A stretch of 64,000 bases of DNA from Phoenix dactylifera. Lineage: Eukaryota > Streptophyta > Magnoliopsida > Arecales > Arecaceae. The stretch is from NCBI RefSeq assembly GCF_009389715.1, contig NC_052392.1, positions 37,248,410-37,312,409 on the forward strand, in the 5' to 3' direction. This document shows, in pieces, positions 1 through 12,800 of this stretch (the stretch's first letter is position 1; every line of letters begins with the position of its first letter). A program made the translations under genes and the position numbers. The notes beneath the pieces are model-generated. The model was not told the DNA's origin. It searched no databases and worked only from the letters and a program-made list of their open reading frames with translations.

Positions 1-3000
1 ATTTGACATCATGTTACCTCTACTGCTAACAGGGGATGGCTTAGATGTTTCAAGAATAATGGCATCATGTCAGCGCCCTCAACTGAATCACCAATGCATG
101 CACATGCCATGATCAGCATGCTGCAGGATTTGTCTTTCTGCTATTCAAAGGAGATGTACCATAACTGCCTACCAACTTTCACTTCAAAAGAGGTTTCGCC
201 TATATGGCCAACCATTCTGGGAATACTCTTTGGGTAGGGAAGAGTGGGATACCTGGTGCGCTCTGGTCCTCTGGAACCTATTATTTTTCGACTTTTTTAG
301 CTGTATATATCCACACTCGTAATGTATGATACATCCATCTTACTACAGTTGTGTGATCACCCTTTCCTCGCAGCAAATGACATTCAGCTATTGATGACAA
401 CAGTTCATAGTAATAATTCTTCTCCCCTTCTATATGACTCTTATGTATCAATCTGCATGTTTTCTTTTTTTCTGTCTTTTTTTTTTTTTTGATTGGGCCT
501 TGATCAGGCCAAGCATGGCTACAGCACCATGTAAAGCACTATTTAATTTCGATACGGCAATATATGCTGGTTGAAGCCCAATTTGTGGAAGCTTAGGCTG
601 CCCTGTGCCCATTAAAACAAGACAGCAAAAAGCTGAAGGTCATTCGAGGACTCTCACAAACCCCCAAAAAAGAACACCTAATGATTAATATTTTTCTTTT
701 GAAATATGACAATAAATATTTGAAAGAAAAAAAAGAAGAAGAAAAAAGTTGCCAACTTTGCAGTGACCATTATTGCATGAACTACTAACCTAAACAAAAG
801 CTACTTAGCTTCCCATTTCACCCTCGACAGTTCTGGCGATGAAGCTAATAGTGAGGTACAAGACATTAGCCATCATTGTTTGTCCATGAAACTTTAAACC
901 AACCATGGGCATTATTCAGTCCATTGCAGCCTTGTGTGTCCCTACTTTTACTGTTCGCAAATAAGAGCACCATCTTGGAATCCTCGTACCCTGATTAACA
1001 CCTCACCACTTGCCCTCAATGTCAAAATTATTGCTAAATTGAGTGCTTATTCAGTAATGACCCTTTGCACCAACTAATTACTGTAATGATAACCATGATG
1101 AGTTGAGCGCAATCCTCGTCTTTTGGAAGACATGAAGGCTGGAAACAATCAACATGATTCAGCTCCTCCTTTGCATGGGACTCAGGATATGTTTTGAGTC
1201 TCCTTCCCTCCTCTTCTCTGGCATTGTTGCTTCAAAAGTTGCTCTTAACCCTGACTGAAAAAGTAAAGCTGTTGTTAACCATTATTGCGAAGAGGAGGTT
1301 TCGATACAAGTATCACAAAAATACAAAGAAATTTCAAGAAGACAAAATTATTATTATGTTAACATCATTGTTTCATGTGCAACAGAAATATGAACTTACA
1401 AGAGCAAAATTTTTATATTTAATTCACAATATATACTGTCATATAATTCCCACTTTGACAATTACCACTATGTTGGTCCTGTATATAGTGGTTGCTATAA
1501 TGTTGTTATTGCCGTCAATGAACGCATGCATGCATGCACGCACGCACGCACAAATGAATGAAAGAACGCACACATGTGCAAGCGAGCATGCAACCGGTGG
1601 TTGGGGCTGGGGGTTTGAACGATGAGAGAGCATCATCCAAACTTGTAACTGTAATCATCAATCGATAAATACCATCAAATTCTTAGCACCTAAAATAGAT
1701 TTTAAAAAAAGAAAAAAAAAAACACCAGACCAAAAATGCTGAAAACTAAAGAGGCAATGCAAACGAGACAAGCATGGATATCTCCAATGATTTCGATGTA
1801 GGGCTTAGAAGGTTACAAGCAATACAAAAAAGTCTTGCTAGGATCATGTCTACACTCCATTTCTTTGCTAAACAATCAAATTGTGCAGGAAAAAATTCAC
1901 ATACACATGACCCACACCCTTAGTCACTTAATACGTAGGCACAGTGATGCTTCTGTAGCTCACCGGGTGTAGAGGGCTATCATTTAAGAAGGCTAATGCC
2001 CATCTTCTTACTAATGGACTCAACATAATTTTCTGTGACAGGTAAGCTCTATCACTTAAATGGCCATGGTTAACACGCCATTAGTATCTGATAAGGACTT
2101 TGTCCGCCAATTATGTTGGCCATTGAGATCAACGGCCACCATGGCAGTCAAAGAAGGCCATAGGCTTCCCTATAATAATACCACTATTTCACTGGAATTT
2201 TTTAATCCAAGAGGCGGATGTTACCGTACCATAAAATAATATTCATCGTGCATTAGAAGAATGATAGCTTTAGCCTTGTGAGTGTTCTCCACTCCCCAAT
2301 GAAATCTTAAAAGACCAACATGGTCTTAAAATCCTCTCAAGCATCCCATTCTCCAAAAACCCACGGACACCTCTCTCCATTTATCCTTTAATTAAAGGCA
2401 AGCTGAGGCTGTTGGGCAAGTTTGTTCTTATGCGAAGCAGCTAAAGGGACTAAGCCCCACCTTGAAAGCCTAAAACAGGGAAGAAAGAGAAGCATAAAAA
2501 GACTAATTGTGTAGTGGATAGAGAGATATGGACGGGTACTAAAGGAAATCCATCATTCCATTGCTTGGAAGGGATGAAACCCAAGCATGGGGACTCGTAC
2601 GGAGTGTGCGTTGGGCAGTTGGAGAAATCTCTCGACTTGTTTAATCTACTAAGCATTTGTCTTTCACTTAAACAAAGCGGTCTAGAAGCCCACCACCCAC
2701 AGTTAAACAGCCAATAATGCTTTCCATAACTTTTATATTAAAGTAGTAGGTACATGGAAATTATTCTTCATGATTAACTTGGAGCCCTTTCCTTAATGGT
2801 ACGTGATATACCAACAAAAAGTTACTAGCTGAAAGAAAAAGGCCACTACTAATGAGAAGAGAATAAGAAGCAAAGAGTGCACTCAAATCTAAAGGGCCCT
2901 CTCTTCCACCCCTCCCTCCTTTTGAAGGAGAAATCCAATCAAGTCAGTCAACTTAGATTGCCCTTCCCTCCCTCAGTCCAGCCCACTCCATACAAAGATG

Positions 3001-3087
3001 CAGCACCTAGAACAATTAAAAAGGCGACAACCTACCTCAAAGCAAGAAATACAGCAAGAAGGCGGAACCACTCCCTGCTCTCCTCTA
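1..3087. other. Intergenic region upstream of the BPS1-like gene
   Basis: I see no gene here. The stretch is AT-rich with short homopolymer runs. A small tetranucleotide-like patch of alternating CATG/CACG units lies near 1525-1570. Open frames are short and use low-complexity codons, so none is called. The last few hundred bases probably hold the promoter and 5' leader of the gene starting at 3475, but I cannot place a TATA box with confidence. Confidence 0.6.

Positions 3088-3147
<60 letters not shown>
3088..3147 (+). repeat. (GA)n microsatellite
   Basis: About 60 bases of nearly pure GA dinucleotide lie roughly 330 bases before the BPS1-like start codon. A complementary CT tract follows at 3419-3464, so the two could pair in single strands. 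Confidence 0.95.
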
Positions 3148-3149
<2 letters not shown>

Positions 3150-3418
3150 ATGAATAGGATTCATGAGGTGGGTTTTCCAAATTCCATGACTTCTCTTCTT
3201 TCTGGCACTAAACAATGCGAAATGGCAGATTCCCAATCATCCCTTCCCCTCCACAGGAGACACCCATCATTGCTCTCAATCCATCCCTTTCAAACTTGGG
3301 AAGCTGAGCTATCGAGCGGTTCCACCTCCTTAAATCCCCTCCTCTTCCTCCTCCTCCTCCTCCCGGTCCTCAATTCACTCCCATCCATCAACCAAACCTC
3401 CAGACCCAATAACACCAC

Positions 3419-3419
3419 T

Positions 3420-3464
<45 letters not shown>
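3419..3464 (+). repeat. (CT)n microsatellite in the presumed 5' leader
   Basis: About 46 bases of pure CT end 10 bases before the ATG at 3475. CT-rich leaders are common in plant 5' UTRs. The opposite strand reads GAGA, the kind of tract bound by plant BBR/BPC factors; a regulatory role here is inference. Confidence 0.95.
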
Positions 3465-3468
<4 letters not shown>

Positions 3469-3474
3469 CTCCCG

Positions 3475-4520
3475 ATGAAGCCTTCTTGTACCACTGCCGG
3501 TAACTTCTACTCCTACCTGACCCATGGCCTTGACGACCTCGACCGCTCCTTTTCGTCGAACGCCTTCATGTCCCTCCAATTCCTGCAGCATGCCGCGACT
3601 CTCCTGCGCTCCCTCCACTCCCACCTCACCCACCTCGTCCAGAAGCTCCACCTGCCCGTCGGAGAGAAATGGCTCGACGAGTATATGGACGAGAGCTCCC
3701 GCCTGTGGGACGCCTGCCATGTGATCAAGCTCGGCATCTCCGGCATCGAGAATTACTGCTCCGCCGGTGCCGACATGGTCTCCTCGCTCGATGAGTGGCG
3801 CCGCAATCCCACTCCCCATCTCACTCGTCAGGTCTCCTATCAACTCCTTCCTTTCTTTCGATCCAATTCTGTATACAGGTAGCTAAACGTTCCAAGATGC
3901 TTCCTTTCTAGGTCATGAGGGCGATCTCGGTGTGCCGGAGAGAAGCCATGGGCTTGGAGGAGGAGAACAGGGTTTTGGTGGAGACCAGGGTGGAGCCGCT
4001 ATCGCTCCGATTTGACGACAGGGGGCCCATGGAGTCCAAAATTAATGGCTTCAATGGTTTCAGGGGAGTACTGAATGCGCTAAGGAATGCCAGCTCGTTC
4101 CTGCTGGTCATCTTGCTAACGGGATCGGTCTCCTGCTGGCCGAAACTGAGCTGCCACCATGCCATCATCGAGAGCTCGCTCTTCTTCGGCTCAGGATACA
4201 TGGTGTCGATGGCAAGGCTGCAGCAGAGGGTGGTGAGGGAGATGGAAGGGATGAATGGCCGGCCAGGAATTCTGATGTATGAGTTCCAGAGGGCGAGGGC
4301 AGCGACAGAGGAGCTAAGGGAAGAGCTGGAGAAGGGAGGGGGGATGGGTTGTGATTCTGAGGGGGTTGCGGGAGGTCTAAGAGAGAGGGTTGAGGGCTTG
4401 AAGGGCTGGTTTGGGATGTTGAGGTCTGGAACTGAGAGTCTGGTAGGGCAGTTGGATGATTTCTTTGATGAGATTGTAGAAGGCAGGAAGAAGCTCTTGG
4501 ACCTGTGTAGTCACAGGTAG
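3475..4520 (+). CDS. BPS1-like (BYPASS1-related, DUF793-type) protein
   Basis: Two exons, 3475-3831 and 3912-4520, are joined in phase 0 across an 80-bp GT-AG intron. This gives a 321-residue protein, close to the usual size of the family. The first exon has the family's N-terminal helical region, with a motif [19 protein letters not shown] near residues 62-80. The second exon continues [18 protein letters not shown] and has a hydrophobic stretch (about residues 179-195, [10 protein letters not shown] core) followed by a helical C-terminus. Arabidopsis BPS1 restrains a root-derived mobile signal; other family members are less well defined, so the exact role here is unknown. The ATG at 3475 follows a CT-rich leader, and no earlier in-frame ATG fits. 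The gene stands alone; a GA repeat begins five bases past the stop. Frames on the opposite strand are shadows. Confidence 0.8.
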
Positions 4521-4522
4521 GC

Positions 4523-4524
<2 letters not shown>

Positions 4525-4555
<31 letters not shown>
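4525..4555 (+). repeat. (GA)n microsatellite in the 3' UTR
   Basis: A GA tract of about 31 bases begins almost directly after the BPS1-like stop codon, so it is probably transcribed. Confidence 0.95.
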
Positions 4556-4559
<4 letters not shown>

Positions 4560-5173
4560 ATGGCAAGGAAGGAGGGAGGAAGAAAAGGATTTTGATTGTT
4601 CTACATGTGCTTTATTTTGTTTTCCAGTTTTATTGAAATTACTGTTTTAGCTTTTAGATTTCTTCGAGACCTTCAGAAAAACTATATATGCAGTAGATAT
4701 ATGTCTCTTACAAACAGGTTGAGGTGCCACGAAGAAATGGACTCTATTGTGAGAAAGAAACTTGGATACAAGGAAAGTAGGATTTTGTTTGTTTTCCGAC
4801 AAGACAAAGCTGGACTCTACTGCGGAAACATGGGAATCCTGAGATGTTAAAGAAGACAAGAAAGAGTTTAACAAAACGAAAAAAGAACACAAGAAAGTAA
4901 CTTTTTCTTCTTCTCTTTCCTTTCTTTGCCTTCTCTTTCATTGCTTTTAATGATCGCCTTCTTTCTTACTTGCCATCATTAATGATTTCACTAGAGCAAG
5001 AATAAAAGAAAGGCGAGCTGGAGATTCCTTGTTCCTTGAAAATTAAATTTAAAAAAATGAAAGGAAAAAAAAAAGATGAGAAGGCACTGTACCCGTGGAA
5101 GCTTTTTGTCTGCTTCAGAACCGATGGTGAAAATGATAAAAAGCTTTCTGGAAGCCTGATGCTGTATAGAAAC

Positions 5174-5220
<47 letters not shown>

Positions 5221-6822
5221 CCATGCCAGCTGAAAAGGAAAAAAGCTTCCCAGCACCACTGGATCTAAAATCGTGTCCTCTTCAATCTTCATCGCAGAAC
5301 ATATTTGAACTCAAATATATTAAATTTAAATCATTCGATATTCAGAGAGTGCATAAACACAGAAATAAAAAAGATTCATCTTATAGCAACGGAAAACCAT
5401 AAGAGGACGAGAGTGAAAAACTTTTTGCTTTGGACTAACAGCATATTCTTCAAATTAAAAACCCTGGAGGAAGCTATAACTGATCCCACCCTCACCAGAA
5501 TTGGAAGTTTAAGGGCATCCGGAAGACATACTTCCATTATATAGCCTATTATCTACTAATATCTTCTACAATAAAAATAAAATAAAATATCCACTGTCAG
5601 CATATTGTTATTCCAAAACACCATTGAATTATCCTAGGAAACAACTGAACGAGAGTGACTGTAACACTAGAAAGATATTCTTTGATAAAAGACTTGTTCT
5701 ATAAGATATATACAAGAAACTATGCAGAAATTACAATTGCATACCTCGTAAAGTTATAAACCCGTAATTGCATCACTAAGAGGCTCTAACGGCTGCTATT
5801 TTGAAAATGCAAACTTTGTCCACCATAAGGGAAAGGAACGATTCTCCTCGAACAAAACCATATAATGGTATAGATATTTAACATTTAATCTTCAAATATA
5901 GTAACCACAAGAAGTAATTAAATTTCAAGGACCTGTTTCAAGAGATGATGCATCCATCAATGAACAAAATATGAAACAAAAAAAAGGCATCTCGGTGCAT
6001 AAGACTCCCACCACTGCTAGGTCTTTAGAGGGTCGAAAGTATACAGCCTTATCCCCACAAGCTTAGAAATTGTTTTCACATTTCAGACCAATGACACTCA
6101 AATCATGATAGAGCAACTTTACCATTGTGCCCAAGGCCTGCCCTCTAATTGAAAGTCTGAAGCAGATACATTACATTACTATTGACAATAAGATTGGCTG
6201 AAATTCAGTTTCTTGCATGTAAGCATAGAATAACATGATAAACAGAACAATTTCAAATTCAAGAATCTCAAGATCATGATTAATGCCATAAATTTTAAGA
6301 TAAGTTTCTGTAAAAGTAGGGCATGGGCATGATGATAGCATCTCAACTATCTTGCAGAGTAGAGGCAATACATAAACCTGAAAACTTTGGCTAATTCTCA
6401 TGTGAGGGCAAACTGCTGTATATTTACTGTAAGGTAAATTGATTGTAATTACAATGAAATATGTTGACTAGCATCATGTGTACAACAACATTCTTACAAT
6501 TTAATATGTGCTTGAAAGGTAGAGAAGGAAAAGAAATTGTAGCAAAATATAAGTCAGAAAAATTTCAGTTAGAACAAGTCTATAGAACTAAATCTGTGAA
6601 AACAATAATGAAAAATTTTGTATTGATAATTGAAAAAAGGGATATAAGTTAAAAGGGTAAGGTAACATGGGCATCATCCCATTACCATTTCCAATGACTG
6701 CTTCAAGCTTTGACTTTTTTGGTCAAATGCATAAATGTTGACATTGCGATGCAGAAGAATCACATATGGAGAGAAAATGTCGAGGAATTCCAGTATGGAC
6801 TCCAAGAATGTTTTTGAAATAC
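4556..6822. other. Convergent intergenic region between BPS1-like and SHMT genes
   Basis: This holds the 3' ends of two genes that face each other. No coding signal is recognised. The sequence is AT-rich with one further GA repeat at 5175-5217. The SHMT 3' UTR should lie just below 6823. Confidence 0.6.
5175..5217 (+). repeat. (GA)n microsatellite
   Basis: About 43 bases of GA repeat, the fourth GA/CT tract in 2.1 kb around the BPS1-like gene. Confidence 0.95.
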
Positions 6823-9800
6823 TCATGTGTCAAATCCTGGCATAGCAAACTGCAAGGCAAAAGTCTCAACATGATTACAAAGCTCCATAACATCGTTGTT
6901 CTTCTGAAGGCCCATAAGAAAATCTTTTTGCAACTTCCCATGTTCCTTCTGAATTGTACTTGCAATCTGCGCAGCCCTAATAAGAAACTCAGCAATCACC
7001 TCAAAATCTCCCTCTAAACAACCTCTTGTGGTCATAGCAGGAGTACCTGAAGGAAGCAAAACTAAGAGAAAATTGCAAATGCTTTCCAACACATTGAAAT
7101 ATAAATTAATATGAAAGTCAGTATCATAACTTACCTATCCTCACTCCTCCAGGAGAAATTGCACCATTATCACCATATATGGGAGTTTTATTCAAAGTAA
7201 TGTGGCAAGCCTCACAGACCTTCTCAAAGTTCTTTCCTGTCCAAAATGAAAAGGAAGCTTTAAATCAGATAAACGAAAAGTATTGTATCACATAAACCTA
7301 GAATATCAAGCCCTACCTATCAAATCAATTGATCACCCTCTTCACAGAGGATAAAATCTGCATCACATCGGCTTAATTAATGAGTAAGAATATGAAAAAC
7401 CTAATGTTCTTGATAAGTAGACTATGATAACATTCACATGTGACGCAGACAGCTCAGTATGTAATTTAAGGACTTTCTAATTTTTGGTACAATGCTTAAC
7501 TGCCTCAGTATGTTTGAAGTTCGTTATTTAGAAAATTGCAGAGGATTATTAAAAATTTATTTCAGGATCAAATGCATGTGCTATTTCCTGGGAAGCATAA
7601 TTTCAGCATACACATAGCTTTGAGGCTTGTAAGCAGCAGAGGTTCAAGCTCTGTCAAGACTAATCAAGTGTTTGATACATCTTTTCCTTAAACAATATAG
7701 TCTGGATGAGCAAACCTTAAATTTGGAACCTACGAGTATTTGGATACAGATCTGGATTTTGGTGTAACATGGGACCAATATAGTGGTAGTTTTGAGAAAA
7801 GTAGTGTTGGGACTGCATTAATCAGTAGGGTTCCATGGCTAAGGATGGAGCAGAAATAGATAGCTTGCTATCAAAATAAGAAAATGGAAAAAGGTCCTTG
7901 GATTGGTTTGTCAAAATTTGAGAGCAATGACTACCTAAGGATTGTTCTACTTTGGTTAGAATCGGCTTGCTGAATGAATCCTCAGAACATAAGGTTAAGC
8001 ATCCAAGGAACAACAGTTAACATTTCAATTGCAGAGCCACATCAGTTAACCTAGGAGCTGAAATATTTAGACCAAAATTAGCTGGTCATATTGGTTGATC
8101 AGGTGGTAGGTTTCATACAGTGTCAAGCAACTTCTGTTAATTATGAAAAAAATTAGTTTAATCAGGATCTGATAAGCTTAGGAAGAGGGTATAGTCATGG
8201 ATTTTCCTGTTCCAATCCCACATTAAGTTTTTGTTGTTTAAATTGTCAAAAAAAGGGAAAAAAACTCAGATAAGATATACTGCCTGCATGACTCATGTCC
8301 AAAAACCAGTGGTCTTTCAGATTTATATTTGCATTTTAGTTTACACCAGATTCGGATTCAAATTTAGATGAAAATATATGTGCTCATATCTCTGTAGTTT
8401 CTAATTCTTCACAAGTTGCACTCAGATAGTATTTCAAGGAATGAAGTACCGTGGTTTCATGGCAGTGACATGGTACCTACTGTACCACGCGATCCCATGT
8501 CAATGCTTGGCATGCTTGTTAGGCACTGGCACAACAGCACAAAAGTACTGGCATATAACCTGTACCATGCCATTGCTACATTGCAGTAAGACACTGACAC
8601 TGTTTAGATTCTAGAAAGCACAACAAAAGAAATATGAAAGAAAAAAAAATAAATGATTGATAATGGAATAGATTAACACTGATTAACAACCACTCCTTCA
8701 GGTAATAGAAGGCACTAGAAAAATCCCTAATTTGATCATAAAAGAGAAGCAACTCTCCATTGTTCGGCATTCCATTTAACCCAAGCAATGTGTCAATCTC
8801 CTACAGGGTCGACCATAGGGAGAACAATAAGAGAAACAACTTTGACCATGCCCCAGAAAAATACATAAAGCAGAGCATGCAGTCCTTAGAAAAAGGATAG
8901 TCCTTTTAACCATGTATGGAAGTTACTGGTGAAGTACAATTCAAATAAACATGTACTAAATTTTTCACGTTTGAAAAATTTCAAAATATCATGTTTTTAT
9001 TTGACAGCGGTTTTCCTACGTGTCCTTCAAAAGGCATTCCAACATGTTCATGAGACTGATGTCAGATAAAAGAAGAAAAACAATTATACATGCTGCATAC
9101 CTGTCAACCCAAAAGTTCTTAGATCCCAGAGTAGCAAATGGTTATCTGTACCCCCAGTGGCTAATCTGCATTTTCTTCTTAGCAAAGCTGATGCTAATGC
9201 TTGAGCATTTTTTTTAACCTGTTGGATGTATGCTTTATATTCAGGTGTCGCTACTTGTTTCAAAGCTATTGCCAATGCTGCAATATGATTATTGTGAGGT
9301 CCTCCTTGCATTGAAGGGAAAACAGCAAAATTTATCCTGTCTTCAAAATCATATTGATCACTTTCATCTGCTTGGCCAAAAAAAATTCGTTGCTTCCTCG
9401 TTTTTCTTCCTTTCCTGAAAAAAATTATACCACCCCTAGGACCCCGCAGGCTTTTGTGAGTGGTTGAAGTAACAATATCACAATAGTCAAAGGGGCTACG
9501 GCACTCCTGCATGTAAAAACCCCAAAGAAACGTTACTAATGACATATATTCAGCAACCAAAAAATATATCTTATGTACTTTCTGCTTAGACAATGAACAT
9601 AGAAATTTGAAGAACATTGAAACATCAACCATTAATAGCCAAAAAACTACAAGTTTGCTAATCAAGAAAAAAAAAGTTGATGAACCTATCAATTGTGTAC
9701 AAGGAAAAAACAAAATTGAACATTATCCCATTCCCATTTGATGGAAGAAAAAGGCTGAGCAACTTTATTGTTACTCACGTTATTGGTTTAATCTCTAAGG

Positions 9801-12800
9801 AGTCCAAAAGTTTAGAAATTTAATGTAATCATACTTTAAGAAAAATATCTAAAGAATTCCTCGTTTAGTTGCATAAGAGTTCCATCATAGTGATATCTAA
9901 TATTTATAGGTCTATGTAAAGTGGCCTATTCAAAAGTTGATTTATCTAGGTAATGGCTGTTTAATTTTAGTCTATTATCTTTCAGTGTCATCTAAAATGG
10001 AAATTTTCCTCTTGTTCTCCCTTTGTCATCAGTAATTATCTCATACCCTCAACATGTTCTCATCAGGCTAGCATTCCATACTAAACACAAAACATGTTAG
10101 TTACAAGGCCCGCCATCTCGTTGCCAGACTCAATAACAATACCACTAGTACAGTGTCAGTACGCCCAGTACTGAGGTCAATTCGGCATACCAACATTTGG
10201 TACATTCCAGTACCTTGTACCAAAGTACTGGTAAGGTACAGTATGCTCGGTACGCAGGGGTACCAACCTATGCGGCATACTTAGTATCAAAAACAAATAT
10301 CTGTTTAAAACAACCCCCCTTGAAAAAAAGAAGAGTGACTCATTAAGGATCATAGAGCAAAGTAAGAATGAATTATGCTAAGCTCAAAAGAACAATTGAA
10401 AAAAGGATATATAAAGATCGAGCAATTTGAGAGGTTCATGCACCTCTTCTCCATGACGATGAAAAAAACAATAGTGTCAATATCATCCATTTTACTTGAG
10501 GATGTAATATAGGTCCATGTAAATCTACTTTGGCTAAAAAAGAGGTTAGACCACACCTCAAAAAAATTCAAAAGAGCACAATTTCAATGCTTCTATTCAT
10601 TTGGTACTCATTACAAATCCAAACAATATATTCTCTTAAATAGACTCATTTGATCCCGCCATCCATCCTTGTTGATTCATCATAGGGGTGGCAATTTGTT
10701 GGGTTGGATCAGGTCAAAAAACCCTCAACCCATACCTAACCCATTTATAATCGGGTTTTAAAAAATAAACCCATGCCCTAGCCATACATTGTTATATGGA
10801 CCCATAAGGACCTGCCAACCATTTAGTGTTTCACTCGTCGATTGTATTTATTAATAAATGAAAACAAAATAAGGCCAAAGATGGTAGGGCATCCAAATAA
10901 AGTGAGAAAGTGAAAGAAGAAATTAAAACAAGAGAGCAAATATCACAAATCCTAAACATATTACACCTTCCACTTTTCCTATATTATATTTTATTCATTC
11001 CTTAACTATTAATTGCACAGCCTTCCTAATCATTGAATCAGTCCTCTGCTAAGGATGGCCCATGATGAAACAAACATGATATTAGGGGTTTAAGGATGGA
11101 TTTTCGGGATTTGTTCAACCCACGGTGACTTGTGAGGTTAATGGATCAAACACATAGCCAACCATTTATTTTTTTACAAAAAGGCCCACATCATAACCCT
11201 CTATTTCAATTGGTTTGGTGGGTCTGGGTGAAAAATTACCACTCTCAGTTCAACGAGATAAGATCCATCAATCCATGCCGATCCCAAGAAAAAAAGAAAG
11301 AAAACCTTTATGCATTAACATTGACTTTCCACATGAAAATATTGACCCTTCTTCATGGAGAATTTGGTGGCAATCCACATTTATAACTGGTGTTCGATGT
11401 TACAATTAATTGAGATTTATGAAGAATGATAAAAAGGGTTTAAACAGATAAAGCCAATTACAATGGGAGAGCATAGACCATTTGTGAACACTTTTGGTGG
11501 GTATCATCTAGTCAAGGGGCCCAAGGTTCAATAAGCTCCTATGAAATTGATAGGTTTAGCTAGATTGTCATGGAATCATCACTACATATTAATTGTAAAA
11601 TTTAGACATGAAGGTAACTGCAGATGGGTAGAGATGAAACAATGACTGAGATTTCTTCCCATGGAAATTATGCAAGCCTTCTACGTACACTCCCAACACC
11701 CACAGGAAGGAAACAACCTGCGTCAAGATTTGAAAAGCAGCCACAATATGTGAGTGCCAAGCTACGGCATGGAACATATGAGGTATGCAAGAGCATCCAG
11801 AGATAGTGTTTCACAAATATTAAAAAATAATGAGGTTCATCAAAATAGAAAAGAAAAAAAGACAAATCATGCAAACATTCAATAAGAAAAGATAAAATAT
11901 AGATTTTCCTACTTATTTGGGAGCCTATTTTGTACAGAATGACATGTCTAGCCTATATTACAAAACAACAGTTTTCAATTTGGAGAATATTCGATGTTGA
12001 TTCCATCTATCATTTTCTTTATCGCGAATGCCCTTCCACTTTCTCTATAATACACAACTAATTTCCATTTAAAACTCTAATTCCTATTTAAATAACTCCA
12101 GCTGTTTAAATTCGACTAACTTAGGGAGAGAAAACAAGAAATATTGGTTCTTAAGAAAAGGAAAGGAAAAGCAGTTGGATTCTAATCCCTACTCTTTAGG
12201 AAGGCAAGTTTCTGGCATACTCTTTCTCTCTAATCCAAACCCAGATTGAACCTAGTTCCCTATTTTAAGGATCAGAACATTAGGAAAAAATTACCAGAGT
12301 CCCACTTATTCTCTTTAGAGTTTATATATAATATTAATTAAACTTTTATATTTATGTTTTCTCAAACATGCCTTGCACTTGTCCAATTGCTTGTTAAAAT
12401 AAAAACTAACAATATCCTCCCACATATTATGCCCAAGTACAAGTAGACTAATGAAACAAATAAATCTACAAATTATCAAATGAAGAAGAGGAGAGGAGAA
12501 GAATATGCAGTCATTAACATTGTGCCTAGGACACATATGCAGGATCTAGGACCTATGCACCTAATAACATGTTATGTGGCCCCACCACAGATGGGAACCA
12601 CATTGCCTGATACAGTTCAGTTTGTTTAGTTATTAGACTCCATCCACATGTGCAAATGCATATACAGCTGCATAGGCCAGATTTTAAAAGAGTGACTTGT
12701 TCGATTTATATGAATAAGTTTTGTGGGCCAGCTAGGCAAATAGGAAACACAAAATTTGTCATAGTTCTACCAGCTGGTCCTCATCCTTTTGTTATGAGGA

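Noticed and set aside
2877-3503. 208-codon plus-strand frame before the BPS1-like gene
   Set aside because: Much of it is translated GA and CT repeat; the frame is not conserved-looking and overlaps the presumed 5' leader.
3388-3843. 151-codon minus-strand open frame over the first BPS1-like exon
   Set aside because: It is a shadow of the coding exon and ends in simple-repeat arginine/glutamate; no family resemblance.
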